Positions 25,763 through 35,048 are shown, counted from the first letter of the stretch. The stretch: 36,380 bases of DNA from Rhodothermales bacterium (GCA_034439735.1 JAWXAX010000019.1:1-36380); one strand, 5' to 3'. Numbers and translations: made by a program. The notes: generated from the letters alone by a model not told the origin.

Positions 25763-27859
25763 TTACTGTAGAAAGAGCCGGCGGCGGTCTTCGATATCCG
25801 CCTGGTCGCGGAGTGCGGTCAGCCATTCGGTGGTGACCTGCTGACGGCGCTGCATGAGCAGTTCGTTGCGCAGGCGTTCGCGTTCGGCTTCCGAGATGGC
25901 CGGCGGGACCACGACTTCCGTGGCCTGTACGATGAAGGCTGCGTTGGCGCCCCGGGTCACTTCCGATACCTTTCCCTGGTCCATGGCAAGCACAAGGCCT
26001 TTAAACGCGAGGTCGTTGCCCAGTTCGCTGACGGCGCGTGTCGCATAGGTGACCAGCGACGCCACGCGGTGCGTGGTGTTGAGCGGGCCGGCGGCGCCTT
26101 CGAAGCCGTGTTGCGATACGGCATCCGACAGTTTCTGGAACTGGATATCCTCTTTCCGAGCCAGCCGGGCGCGGGGTTCGATTTCGGCCTTTACCTCATC
26201 AAACGAGCGGTAGCCTTCAGGCAGGATATCGACGAGCTGCGCGAGGACGAAGCTGTTGTCTAGTTCGACGACTTCGCTGTACGCTTCGAGCCGGCCGGCT
26301 TCCATGAGGTTGTGCAGCATCCGGCTGTTGCCGAGACCGGGGATGCAGGCCTGGTCTTTCTGAACCTGCACCTCGCTGACCGTCAGGCCGCGGCTTTCCG
26401 CTTCAACGGCGAAGTCACCGCTTTCGGTGGCAAAATACAGCAAGTCGTCCAGGCGTTCGACGATAGCGGTTTCAGTGTCGATGCTCGGGGTGACGCGCTG
26501 GGCATATACGGCCAGCCGCACATCCTGCTCGCTGCGCTGGGTGACCTCGATGAGGTGGAGCCCGAAAGACGTCTCGACGGGGCCGACCACCTGGCCGACA
26601 GTGGCGGCGAAGACCGCGTTTTCGAAGGGCTCGACCATGGCGCCGCGACCGAACCAGCCGAGATCGCCGCCGGCGTTCGAGTTCGAGTTGTCGCTGCTGA
26701 AGAGCCGGGCCATCGTCGCGAAGTCTTCCCCATTGCGGATGCGATCCCGCACTTCGATGGCTTGCTGACGGGTTGCCGCATTGGCGGCATCGTCTGCGCC
26801 GGAGGTGCGGAAGAGGATGTGGCGGGCGCGGACGACGGTTTCTTCGCTCGGGGCCGTCTCCTGGATCTTGATGATCCGATACGAATCGCCCACGAGCAGC
26901 GGCCCGACGATGCGGCCGGGCGTGAGGTCATCATACACCAGCGCGGAGACCTCTTTTTCTAGATCGTCCGCTTTGAAGAAGGCGCTTGTATAGGGCAGGT
27001 CGGAGACATGACGGGCGAGGAAGAGCGAGTCGTCTTCGGCTGCCGCAAAGGTCGTCTTGAGCTGCTCGAGCTCGGTCAGGATCGCGAGGGTGTCTTCCTT
27101 CGAAGGGGCCCGTGGGATGCTCACGTACTTGAGCGTATAGGCCTGCTTGCGTTTGAATTCCTCGCGGTTGGCGTCGTAGAAGCTGCGGATATCACGATCG
27201 GCGAAGGCGATCGAGTCATCTGGCACCGCGGCGTAACGTAGGGCGAGGTAGCGGGCGTTCACCTTGCGGTTGCGGCGCTGATACTCTTCCTCTACATCCT
27301 GGTTGGAGATATGGACGGTGGCTTCCATCAACTTCTGCAGCTTCTCACGCCGGCGCACGTCGCGCAGCTGCTCCTCGAACACGATCCAGCTCTGGCTGGC
27401 CTCCACATCTTCCAGATAGCTGCGGATCAGGTTGCGGTCCACGCCGCCCTGGCCGTCGCTGAAGGCCGGCGTGCTGGCGACCATCGGATGCGGGTTGTCG
27501 CCCAGCACCAGGTCGTACAGCTCTTCGTCGGTCACGGTGATCCCGAGCCGGTCCATCTCCTTCTCGATCAGCAGGCCGTCCACAAGCTGATTGTAGACCA
27601 TGTCCCGCGTATTATCCAGCATCTGGGGCGACATGCTTTCCCCGTTGCTGCGCTGGTAGCTATCGAGCTGGTTGTTGAGCACGTTGCTGTATTGCTCGTA
27701 ACTGATCACCTCGCCGTCCACGACGATGATGTCAGTCCCGGCCGTCCCGACGACGTCGAACATTCCGGTATCTTGCAACATCCACAACACACCGAATGAG
27801 ATGACGAGGAAGTACAACACATACTTCGTGTTCTCCCTCATTTTGTTCATCATTCCCAT
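25763..27859 (-). CDS. ppiD: PpiD/SurA-like peptidyl-prolyl isomerase, membrane-anchored
   Basis: 698 residues. A single membrane anchor lies at about 12-28 (YVLYFLVISFGVLWML) after a short basic stretch, then a SurA-N-like chaperone region (about 45-230). The parvulin domain (about 342-443) contains RARHILF, ATRQQAIEVRDRI, GGDLGWFGRG and FGLHLIEV. The C-terminal half is a second chaperone segment. In other bacteria PpiD sits beside the Sec translocon and helps fold exported proteins. The start is one of several close ATGs (27859, 27853, 27850, 27841). The gene precedes the lipoprotein stub and M28 peptidase on the same strand. Confidence 0.92.
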   Translation of the reverse strand: MGMMNKMRENTKYVLYFLVISFGVLWMLQDTGMFDVVGTAGTDIIVVDGEVISYEQYSNVLNNQLDSYQRSNGESMSPQMLDNTRDMVYNQLVDGLLIEKEMDRLGITVTDEELYDLVLGDNPHPMVASTPAFSDGQGGVDRNLIRSYLEDVEASQSWIVFEEQLRDVRRREKLQKLMEATVHISNQDVEEEYQRRNRKVNARYLALRYAAVPDDSIAFADRDIRSFYDANREEFKRKQAYTLKYVSIPRAPSKEDTLAILTELEQLKTTFAAAEDDSLFLARHVSDLPYTSAFFKADDLEKEVSALVYDDLTPGRIVGPLLVGDSYRIIKIQETAPSEETVVRARHILFRTSGADDAANAATRQQAIEVRDRIRNGEDFATMARLFSSDNSNSNAGGDLGWFGRGAMVEPFENAVFAATVGQVVGPVETSFGLHLIEVTQRSEQDVRLAVYAQRVTPSIDTETAIVERLDDLLYFATESGDFAVEAESRGLTVSEVQVQKDQACIPGLGNSRMLHNLMEAGRLEAYSEVVELDNSFVLAQLVDILPEGYRSFDEVKAEIEPRARLARKEDIQFQKLSDAVSQHGFEGAAGPLNTTHRVASLVTYATRAVSELGNDLAFKGLVLAMDQGKVSEVTRGANAAFIVQATEVVVPPAISEAERERLRNELLMQRRQQVTTEWLTALRDQADIEDRRRLFLQ

Positions 27860-28126
27860 AAAATACGCTTGCCGCTAAGGATTGGTCGCGAACAGGGCCT
27901 GCTGCCGGTACCGTCCCGGTGCACGGCCTGAACCGCGTGCTGGATGGCCGCTACGTGGGGTGAAACAATCTTCCGGCTCCTCGCCGCACAGGGGTGGCGA
28001 CAAGGGGGCCGTTTAGTAGCGTCGAATTTCGAGCGGGCTACTACTACGCGACTGCCGTTTTGTTCGAAAGCGGCCGGCGAAGCCCTGAAGAATTGGTGCG
28101 AAGCATCCGCCGAGGCTCCGGGAGGC
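27860..28126. other. 267-nt gap upstream of ppiD
   Basis: No gene, tRNA or recognisable repeat. It separates ppiD from fliA on the same strand and probably carries the ppiD promoter and the end of the flagellar transcript. I could not identify a specific -33/-7 pair or a clear hairpin. Confidence 0.5.
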
Positions 28127-28888
28127 TCAGCTTACGAGCGACTTGCTGTTGGCGAGGTGGTTACGGAGCGTGGCGAGCACCTTACCCAGGATCTGCGAGA
28201 TGCGGGCTTCGGTGAGGCTGAGCAGCTCTGCGATTTCACGCAACGTGAGGCTTTCGAAGTAATACAGGGCGAGGATCGTCTGTTCGCGTTCGGGGAGTTC
28301 TTTGATGAGCGTGCTGAGGTAGGCATGGAGCGATGCCTTCTCGATCCGGTCGAAGGCGATCATGGCATCGTCGTTGGGGAGCGTCTCCACGACGGTTTGT
28401 TCGCCCTCGCTGCTGGCGGTGTCGTAGAGCGAGAGCGCGAAGCGGCACTGGGCGTCGGTGAGGAGGGTATGGTAGTCGGGCAAGGTGAGCCCGAGGTACT
28501 CGGCCACCTCATGATCGTGTGGTTCGGCGCCGAGGGATTGGCGCAGGGTTTCGACGGCCTGTTGGGCTTCGGCGAGCTGGCGCCGGCGTTCGCGGGGCAG
28601 GGCGTCGATGGAGCGGAGATAGTCCACCAGCGCCCCCCGGATGCGGCCATAGGCATAGGAAACGAAAGGGGTGCCGCGCTCGGGGTCATACCCGTCCAGC
28701 GCCTGGAGCAGCCCCAGCAGGCCGACATTTTCCAGGTCCTCTCGCGAGGCCAGTGGATGATCGGGGATGCTGAGCCGGCCAACGAGTGAACGGACCAGGG
28801 GGATCGCGGCGATCACGACGGCTTCCCGATTCTTTGGAGTCGGCGCGGCGGCATGGAGTGCGGCGAGGCTTTGAAGGTCGTGCGTCAT
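28127..28888 (-). CDS. fliA: Flagellar sigma factor FliA (sigma-28)
   Basis: Sigma-70 family factor of 253 residues directing RNA polymerase to late flagellar genes. Region 2 contains ASREDLENVGLLGLLQALDGYDP and TPFVSYAYGRIRGALVDYLRS, with region 2.4 near LPRERRR. Region 3 follows (EVAEYLGLT), and region 4 is LPEREQTILALYYFESLTLREIAELL with its helix-turn-helix. This is the normal length for FliA. It ends the block that begins with fliQ. An FlgM anti-sigma gene is not visible in the window. Confidence 0.93.
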   Translation of the reverse strand: MTHDLQSLAALHAAAPTPKNREAVVIAAIPLVRSLVGRLSIPDHPLASREDLENVGLLGLLQALDGYDPERGTPFVSYAYGRIRGALVDYLRSIDALPRERRRQLAEAQQAVETLRQSLGAEPHDHEVAEYLGLTLPDYHTLLTDAQCRFALSLYDTASSEGEQTVVETLPNDDAMIAFDRIEKASLHAYLSTLIKELPEREQTILALYYFESLTLREIAELLSLTEARISQILGKVLATLRNHLANSKSLVS

Positions 28889-28961
28889 GGGGACGTATAC
28901 GGATATCGGCGGCGAGAAAAGGGCAGTGGGCTCAGCGTGTCACGGGTCGGACGGATGCGGC

Positions 28962-29198
28962 TCATCGCTCGCTCACGGTCTCGGAGGACACTCTGGCGTC
29001 TTCGGTCTGTGCAGTTGCCGGGATCGAGAGGAGGATGCGCTGGATGAGGCTACCGCCGATCGTGAGGATCAAATACACCAGGGCGCCCAGGCCCACGCTC
29101 ACGAAGAGGGTGCGTTCTATCGAAGCGTTGTTCCAGATCAGATTCAAGAAACTGACCACGCCGACGAGGCCGCTGAGTTGGATGAAAAGGGCTTGCAT
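28962..29198 (-). CDS. Small membrane protein of the flagellar cluster, unknown function
   Basis: 78 residues from ATG 29198 (MQALFIQLSGLVG). Two hydrophobic segments lie at about 3-20 and 32-53, with a short polar tail (ATAQTEDARVSSETVSER). An ATG at 29270 would add 24 residues. No family recognised. It lies between flhG (108 nt upstream) and fliA (73 nt downstream) on the same strand, so a flagellar role is suggested only by position. Confidence 0.6.
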   Translation of the reverse strand: MQALFIQLSGLVGVVSFLNLIWNNASIERTLFVSVGLGALVYLILTIGGSLIQRILLSIPATAQTEDARVSSETVSER

Positions 29199-29306
29199 CG
29201 TTCGTAGGATAGACGAGAAGGTGATGTGCTGGAAAAAGACAAGATGTGTGCCAGCGGATGAGGGATGCATGTGGCGAATGTGTCACGCCGCCGGCGTCCC
29301 ACGCGT

Positions 29307-30080
29307 TCAGTTGAAGCTGATCGGCTCGAGCGCTAGCTGCCGCCCCTTCACGAGGTTGTGGCACATGGTGCGAAAGGCTTCTTGAACCGGGCCGGGCGTG
29401 CGTACGGCCGGCTCCTGGACGGACACCGAGCGTCGGATGAGCGGGGAAAAAGGTACCCAACCCAAGTAATTAGTTGCCCGGCCGGTGAAGTGACGCGTCA
29501 CCTTCCCAAATCGATCGGCGACGCTGGTGGCGTCCTCCTCGGAGTCGGCGAAGTTGACGACCGCGCACATCGGATAGTCCGGGTCGAATTCCCAGATCAT
29601 CCGCGCCAGCCGGTAGGCGTCGGAGATGGCGGTGGGCTCGCCCACGAGGACGAGCATGCCCACGTCGGCGCGGTCCATGGCCCAGCGCACGGCGCCTTCG
29701 GTGCCGGCGGGGGCGTCCAGAATGATGAAGGCGTGGTCCTGCCGGAGCTCGTGAATGAGTTCGTCCAGCGCGTCGAACAGCCGGCCCTCGCGGGTCTCGG
29801 TTCGCCCCGCCTCGGCGGCGCCCATGATCAAGGTGATGCCGGCGGCGGTGCGATGAAGCACCTGCTCCTTCCGGGTGGTCTTGCGGACGAGGTCGATGAC
29901 GCTCCCGGCCGGCTGCTCGTTGAGCAGCAGCGCACACGCTCCCTGGCCGAGGTCTACATCGATCAGCGCCACCTGATGCCCCTCGGCCGCGAGGGTCTCC
30001 GCGAGGTTGACGCTGACGATGCTTTTGCCGACCCCGCCTTTCCCGCTGGCGACGGCGATAATCGTTGAAGTACGTTTCAT
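29307..30080 (-). CDS. flhG: FlhG/FleN-like MinD family ATPase
   Basis: 257 residues. Deviant Walker A SGKGGVGKS (12-20) at the N-terminus, then LIDVDLGQGACALLL and DYPMCAVVNFADSEED, as in MinD/FlhG proteins. FlhG counters FlhF and limits flagellar number, acting as an ATP-dependent dimer at the membrane. No DQAxxLR FlrA-binding N-terminus is present: the protein starts directly at the P-loop domain, and I see no clear amphipathic membrane-targeting helix at the C-terminus (ends ALEPISFN). It is downstream of flhF across a 154-nt repeat-filled gap. Confidence 0.9.
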   Translation of the reverse strand: MKRTSTIIAVASGKGGVGKSIVSVNLAETLAAEGHQVALIDVDLGQGACALLLNEQPAGSVIDLVRKTTRKEQVLHRTAAGITLIMGAAEAGRTETREGRLFDALDELIHELRQDHAFIILDAPAGTEGAVRWAMDRADVGMLVLVGEPTAISDAYRLARMIWEFDPDYPMCAVVNFADSEEDATSVADRFGKVTRHFTGRATNYLGWVPFSPLIRRSVSVQEPAVRTPGPVQEAFRTMCHNLVKGRQLALEPISFN

Positions 30081-30112
30081 GAATTGCTATTAAATACTGG
30101 CGTTACGCCGGG

Positions 30113-30180
30113 TCTGCGAGGAGACGCAACGTTTTGCGTCTCTACGGTTTGGAAACCGGCGTTTTTACCCGTTTCTGGCC
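30113..30180 (+). repeat. 68-nt two-hairpin dispersed repeat, copy B
   Basis: Best-preserved copy: GGAGACGCAA, a short loop, TTGCGTCTC, then ACGGTTTGGAAACCG and GTTTTTACCCGTTTCTGGCC. It occupies the flhF/flhG junction, in antisense to the operon transcript. Same family as 12202-12269 and 35853-35921. Confidence 0.88.
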
Positions 30181-30204
30181 GCCGCTGCGTAACGTCATTT
30201 AAAT

Positions 30205-30236
30205 ACCTGGAACCTGCAACCTGGAACCTGCAACCT
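30205..30236. repeat. 14-nt tandem repeat at the flhF stop
   Basis: Two copies of acctggaacctgca (30205-30218, 30219-30232) plus a partial third that merges with the flhF TAG (30235-30237). It is one more simple-repeat tract that reaches a codon at a gene border. Confidence 0.8.
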
Positions 30237-31629
30237 ACATCAGCTGCATCATCTCCTCGACAAACCAGCTCGGCGAAAACGCGCCGACCCCATCTGGGAT
30301 GCGCGGGCTCGAGGAGGCGAACTGAACGGGAAGTTGGATCTGGATCATCCATTCGGCGATGCGGCCCCAGCTCCGTGTCTCGTCGAGGTGCGTGAGCGCC
30401 ACGGCGTCCGGCTGGAGGGGCATCCGCTTGAGGTAGTCGGGGTCGAAGTCCTCCAGCGCCCGCGTGGCGTTGAGCACCAGATGCACTTGAAGCGGCATCA
30501 GCGGCTCGACGAGCCGTTTGAGGTGCTGGAGCGTCTTACGGGCGGCGGCTTCGTGGACCGGCAGCGGGGGGGTGTCGATGAGTACTTTTTCGAAGGTCTG
30601 GGCGCGGTCCAGGGCCTGGATCATCTCCTCGGGAGTGCGCACGCTCTGGACGGGAATGCCGAACTGCCGAAAGTAGTCGGTCGGGTTGAGGTACGGCAGG
30701 GCGCGGTCGTCCTCCGGCATGATCGAGATCACCGTCGTGTGATGCCGGCCAAAAAAGCTGGGATGTTTGGCCAGTTTGAGCAGGGTCGTGGTCTTGCCGG
30801 CGCCGCTCGGCCCGATCATCATCAGGGGGCCGTTGTACCGCTTGGAGACGGTGGGCTCGAGCGCGAGGCGAATCTCCTGGGCGAGCGCCCAGCGGACCTT
30901 CTCTCGATCCCCATCGGGCTCGTACCCGCGGGTGATGAGCGCGTCGAACAGGCGGGTCACGGTGGAGGGGCGCATGCCCTGGCGGAGCAGCTTCGCGTAA
31001 TACACGTTGGCCATCCAGCGTTGGCCGGCGCCGATGATCGAGCTCTCGAAGCGCCGATCCAGCATATCCAGCCGTTCGTGCAGGACACGGAGCTGGGCCT
31101 CGAGCAACTCTTCGAGCCGCTCGGGCAGCGTGGGCACGAGGGCCTGCGCCGGCTGCGGCATGTTCGACCCCGAGGGCATCGTGCCGGTATAGAGCCGGTT
31201 GCGCCCGGCGGCTGGACCGCCGCCCGTGGCGGGCACGACGGCTCGCTGTTCGGCGGGTGGGCGGGTCGTCGGCGGTAGATCGTAGGAGAATAACCCGGCG
31301 TCGGATGTCGCTGCGCCTCCGGCATGGGCGTGCTGCGGCTGTTCGACGGCGCGCGGCCGGGGCTGTGTCCGGTTCTGTGTCCGGTTCTGTGTCCGAGCGT
31401 AGCCATACCCCGCCGCCGCGGGTTCGGCGAGCGGTTTCGCCGGCGTCTGCTGAGGCAGCCTACGGCCGGCGTTCAGATTGGCCGGCACATCGACCATCAC
31501 AGTGATGCGCGCCGGGGTGTCGCCCTCGGCGGGAATGGATTCGAGAAGCACCACGTCGTCGCCCAGCAACCGACGCGCTTCGATCAGCGCCGCATGGATG
31601 CTGGTGCCGGTGAGTGTTTTGACTTTCAT
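30235..31629 (-). CDS. flhF: FlhF, SRP-type GTPase for flagellar placement (divergent)
   Basis: 464 residues. Basic N-terminal B-domain (MKVKTLTGTSIHAALIEARRLLGDD), a long low-complexity linker (about 50-165) with a QNRT repeat, then the N and G domains. G1 is GPSGAGKTTTLLK (273-285). The usual DTYRIGA of G2 is replaced by IMPEDDRALPYLNP; G3 reads IDTPPLPV, G4 THLDE, and the closing loop SSPRIPDGV. The fold is clearly SRP-GTPase, but the altered G2 suggests changed nucleotide handling. FlhF marks the site of flagellar assembly with FlhG, encoded next. It lies 71 nt downstream of flhA. Confidence 0.9.
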   Translation of the reverse strand: MKVKTLTGTSIHAALIEARRLLGDDVVLLESIPAEGDTPARITVMVDVPANLNAGRRLPQQTPAKPLAEPAAAGYGYARTQNRTQNRTQPRPRAVEQPQHAHAGGAATSDAGLFSYDLPPTTRPPAEQRAVVPATGGGPAAGRNRLYTGTMPSGSNMPQPAQALVPTLPERLEELLEAQLRVLHERLDMLDRRFESSIIGAGQRWMANVYYAKLLRQGMRPSTVTRLFDALITRGYEPDGDREKVRWALAQEIRLALEPTVSKRYNGPLMMIGPSGAGKTTTLLKLAKHPSFFGRHHTTVISIMPEDDRALPYLNPTDYFRQFGIPVQSVRTPEEMIQALDRAQTFEKVLIDTPPLPVHEAAARKTLQHLKRLVEPLMPLQVHLVLNATRALEDFDPDYLKRMPLQPDAVALTHLDETRSWGRIAEWMIQIQLPVQFASSSPRIPDGVGAFSPSWFVEEMMQLM

Positions 31630-31700
31630 GTACGGCGAAATCCTAATGTGGAAAAAAGACTAGCGTAGTGAAATGACCGGTCGGTACCCGCCAGACGGGA

Positions 31701-33800
31701 TCAGGCCAGTTGCTTCAATTTGAGTGGCTCGATGACCTCTACCGAGATGCTGGGGATCAGGTCGTTGTACGACAATACCGTGATGTCCGCCAGCATGGGC
31801 GAGAGGAAGTTGAACAGCGTGGCGCGAAGCACGGGCGACGTGAGGAGCACCGGCGCGCGGGCGTTACTGATAAGCTTTTTGGTCAGCCGATCGGCCTCTT
31901 TGACGAGGCGTTCCATCTCGGCCTGTTGCAGCCCGAGCGTGCTCGGATTTAGCTCGCCCTGTTGGGCCTTTTCGAGCAACAGTTGTTCCAATTCGGGGGC
32001 CAGCACGATCGCGTGGAGCGTACCGTCCGTGCCGGCGTATTGCCGGCTGATCGTCGCCGACAACGCCGCGCGGGCGTATTCGGTGAGCACATCGATGTTT
32101 TTGGTGAGTGTTGCGTGGTCCGCCAGCGATTCGAGGATCGTGACGAGGTCCCGGATGGGCACCGTTTCCTGCAACAACCGCTTCAAGACTTTCTGGATGG
32201 CGCCCACGGACAGCAGGTTGGGCGACAACTCTTCCACCAGTGCCGGCGCCGTTTCGGAAACCTTGTCCACCAGCTTCTTCACCTCCTGCCGGTCGAGCAA
32301 CCGGTAGGCGTTTTTGCGGAGTACCTCCAGCAGGTGCGTGGTGATCACGGCCGGCCCCTCGACCACCGTCAGCCCGAGGCGTTCGGCCTCCGGCAGGTTG
32401 CGTTCGGCGATCCACAGGGCCGGGAGCCCGAACGTGGGGTCCTTGACCTTGATGCCGGACGGCGGGTTCTTGATGTCGTCGGGCAACAGCGCGAGGTAAT
32501 ACCCCGGCATGATCTCGCCTTCGCCGATCGGGTTGCCGCGCAGCTTGATGGCGTACTGGTTGGCGCCCATGCTGACGTTGTCGCGGATGCGCACGGGCGG
32601 GATGACGATGCCCAGCTCGAGCGCCAGCTGCTGACGCAGCATCCGCACCCGGTCCAGCAAGTCGCCCTGTTGATTGGGGTCGACGATCGAGATGAGCGCG
32701 TAGCCTATTTCGAGTTCGAGCGGATCCACAAGCAACAGGTCGGTCGCGGTATCGGGCATCTCGCTCGGCGCCGGCGCGCCGGCCAGCGTGGCGTGCTCGT
32801 CGGCGCTGCGGAGATCCTCGACGATCCGGTGGCGGCCCAGGAGCACCATGGCGCCGGCCAGCAGCCAGAACGGCAACAACGGCAGGCCGGGGACGAGGCC
32901 GAGCGCGGCCAGAAACAGACCGGTGATGAGGATCGGATGGGGCTTGTTGAAGAGCTGTGTCTTGAACTCACTTGCCCAGTTCGAGGCGTTGCTGGCGCGG
33001 GAGACGATGAGACCGGCCGATGTCGAGATGAGCAGCGAGGGGATCTGGGCGACGAGGCCGTCGCCGATCGAAAGCAGCACGAAGGTCTCGGCGGCATCGG
33101 TAAAGGACATGCCCTGTTGGAGCATGCCGACGATCAGGCCGCCGACGATGTTGATTGCGGTGATGATCAGACCGGCGACCGCGTCGCCGCGGACGAACTT
33201 GCTCGCGCCGTCCATCGCGCCGTAGAAGTCGGCCTCGCGGGAGACCTCCTCGCGCCGCTGCCGGGCCTCGGTTTCGTCGATCAGGCCGGCGTTTAACTCG
33301 GCGTCGATCGCCATCTGCTTGCCGGGCATGGCGTCCAGGGTGAAGCGTGCGCCCACCTCCGCGATACGGCCCGAGCCTTTTGTGATGACGACGAAGTTGA
33401 TGATCACCAACACCAGGAAGATGATCGCGCCGACGACGTAGTTGCCCGCGACGACGAACTGGCCGAAGGCGGTGATCAGCTGGCCGGCCTCGCCCTCGCT
33501 CAGGATGAGGCGGGTGGAGGCGACGTTCAGCGACAGCCGGAAGAGCGTCGTCATCAACAACAAGCCCGGGAAGATCGCGAATTCCAGCGGCCGGACGGCG
33601 TAAAACGCCGTGAGCAAGATGCCAATGCTCAGGGCGATGTTCGTCGCGAGCAGCATGTCCAACACGAAGCCCGGCAAGGGCACGACCATCACGAACAGAA
33701 TCATGATCATCGTGACGGCCATCAGGCCTTCGCCGTTGAACAGCTTGAATGCCGGCGGTGCCTCGAGGGTGGGCGAGCCGGAAGGAAGTAGACGTGCCAC
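31701..33800 (-). CDS. flhA: Flagellar export gate protein FlhA
   Basis: 699 residues. Eight-helix N-terminal membrane part (about 25-330), containing the conserved cytoplasmic FHIPEP-region equivalent (GSGRIAEVGARFTLDAMPGKQMAIDAELNAG, given here only as the stretch near 140-170), then a linker and the soluble C-terminal chaperone-docking domain (about 360-690). FlhA uses the proton motive force with FliP/Q/R and FlhB to export flagellar subunits. The start is GTG 33800. flhB ends 56 nt upstream and flhF starts 71 nt downstream. Confidence 0.96.
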   Translation of the reverse strand: MARLLPSGSPTLEAPPAFKLFNGEGLMAVTMIMILFVMVVPLPGFVLDMLLATNIALSIGILLTAFYAVRPLEFAIFPGLLLMTTLFRLSLNVASTRLILSEGEAGQLITAFGQFVVAGNYVVGAIIFLVLVIINFVVITKGSGRIAEVGARFTLDAMPGKQMAIDAELNAGLIDETEARQRREEVSREADFYGAMDGASKFVRGDAVAGLIITAINIVGGLIVGMLQQGMSFTDAAETFVLLSIGDGLVAQIPSLLISTSAGLIVSRASNASNWASEFKTQLFNKPHPILITGLFLAALGLVPGLPLLPFWLLAGAMVLLGRHRIVEDLRSADEHATLAGAPAPSEMPDTATDLLLVDPLELEIGYALISIVDPNQQGDLLDRVRMLRQQLALELGIVIPPVRIRDNVSMGANQYAIKLRGNPIGEGEIMPGYYLALLPDDIKNPPSGIKVKDPTFGLPALWIAERNLPEAERLGLTVVEGPAVITTHLLEVLRKNAYRLLDRQEVKKLVDKVSETAPALVEELSPNLLSVGAIQKVLKRLLQETVPIRDLVTILESLADHATLTKNIDVLTEYARAALSATISRQYAGTDGTLHAIVLAPELEQLLLEKAQQGELNPSTLGLQQAEMERLVKEADRLTKKLISNARAPVLLTSPVLRATLFNFLSPMLADITVLSYNDLIPSISVEVIEPLKLKQLA

Positions 33801-33856
33801 GGGGATTGGAGTTGTCGGCGAGCGGCGTGCGCCCGGCGTGCGTTAGAGAGGCGTTG

Positions 33857-34933
33857 TCATCCTGCTTTCGGGACGCCGCCCTTACGCTTCCGGTAGATGG
33901 AAGCGAGGATCGTCGCGACGGCCGGGTACAGGTCCTCGGGTATGATGTGTTCTTCTGGAACGCTGCGATACAAAGCGCGGGCCAACGGCGGCTCTTCGAT
34001 CACCGGGATGCCCTCAGCGATGGCCAGGTCGCGGATGCGGAGCGCCCGTTTGCGGATCCCCTTCACGAGCACCTGCGGCGCCGGCGCCACGCCGGGGTCG
34101 TACCGGAGCGCCACCGCGTAGTGCGTCGGGTTCGTGATCACCACATCCGCCTTGCTCACGGCGTGGTCCAGCCGCGGCCGGCGTAGCAGTTTCATGGCCA
34201 GCTTGTAGCGCTGCTTCTTGACCTTCGGATCCCCCTCGGATTGCTTCCGCTCGTCCTTCACTTCCTGCTTGGACATCTTCAGGTTCTCCTTGAATTTGAA
34301 CCGCTCGTAGGCGACATCGATTATGCTCAGCACGACGAGCATCGAGATGATCTTAAAAAACAGGCCCATGATCCAGACAGCCGCCGCGCTGAAGATGGCC
34401 GGCAGCGGCAGGGTGTGTAGTAACAGAATATGGGGAAACAGGCCTTCGATGTGGAAGTAGGCGATCGGGCCGACGATGGCAATTTTGAGGAACGACTTGA
34501 AGAAGTTGAAAAGCCCGGTCTTCGAGAAGATGCGCTTCGCGCCGTTGATGATGCTGACCTTCTTTAATTTTGGGGCCAGCGGCTTGGCGGTAAAGTTCCA
34601 TCCGGATTGGGCGATGTTGAGTACGACCCCCGTCGCCATCAGGATGAGTAGGAACGGGAGAATGATCGCGCCTGTACGCAGGATCAAATCGCGAAAGAGG
34701 CTCTGGACCGAGGCGCTGTCCAGGCTCGTCTGGCTGGACGCAAAAAGCAGGTCGGACATGATATTCTGCATCCGCTCGAAGCCCCAGCCGGCGCCGCCTG
34801 CAAGCACGCTGATGCCGATCAGCAACATGCCGACCGACAGCACCTCCTGCGACTTGAAGACCTGGCCCTGGCTGCGGGAGTCGGACTTCCGTTTTGATGT
34901 GGGGTCCTCTGTGCGTTCGTCTTTTTCTGCCAT
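33857..34933 (-). CDS. flhB: Flagellar export switch protein FlhB
   Basis: 358 residues from ATG 34933 (MAEKDERTEDPTSKRKSDSR), the canonical FlhB opening; earlier in-frame codons to 34999 are not conserved. Four membrane segments lie at about 30-50, 85-107, 145-165 and 180-205. The cytoplasmic domain follows, with the self-cleavage motif NPTH at 268-271 (ADVVITNPTHYAVALRYDP). FlhB sets export substrate specificity, switching from rod/hook to filament subunits after cleavage between N and P. It sits between fliR (115 nt upstream) and flhA. Confidence 0.96.
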   Translation of the reverse strand: MAEKDERTEDPTSKRKSDSRSQGQVFKSQEVLSVGMLLIGISVLAGGAGWGFERMQNIMSDLLFASSQTSLDSASVQSLFRDLILRTGAIILPFLLILMATGVVLNIAQSGWNFTAKPLAPKLKKVSIINGAKRIFSKTGLFNFFKSFLKIAIVGPIAYFHIEGLFPHILLLHTLPLPAIFSAAAVWIMGLFFKIISMLVVLSIIDVAYERFKFKENLKMSKQEVKDERKQSEGDPKVKKQRYKLAMKLLRRPRLDHAVSKADVVITNPTHYAVALRYDPGVAPAPQVLVKGIRKRALRIRDLAIAEGIPVIEEPPLARALYRSVPEEHIIPEDLYPAVATILASIYRKRKGGVPKAG

Positions 34934-35048
34934 CGTCGGAAGACCTGGATAAGGAAGCGTCGTGAGCCGGCGAACCGGAAAAAATGCATCTCGTGCCAAA
35001 CCCTTTTTTCCGGCTTGGCGTGACGCGTCATCTGCCGCGTGTCAAGCC

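Noticed and set aside
33749-34186. 145-residue plus-strand open frame over flhA/flhB junction
   Set aside because: Antisense to two well-supported flagellar genes, no domain, arginine-rich shadow composition.
35021-35030. TGACGCGTCA palindrome, also at 24180-24189 and similar in flhG
   Set aside because: At 24180 it is just the two convergent stop codons, and one further copy is coding; too short and scattered to call an operator.
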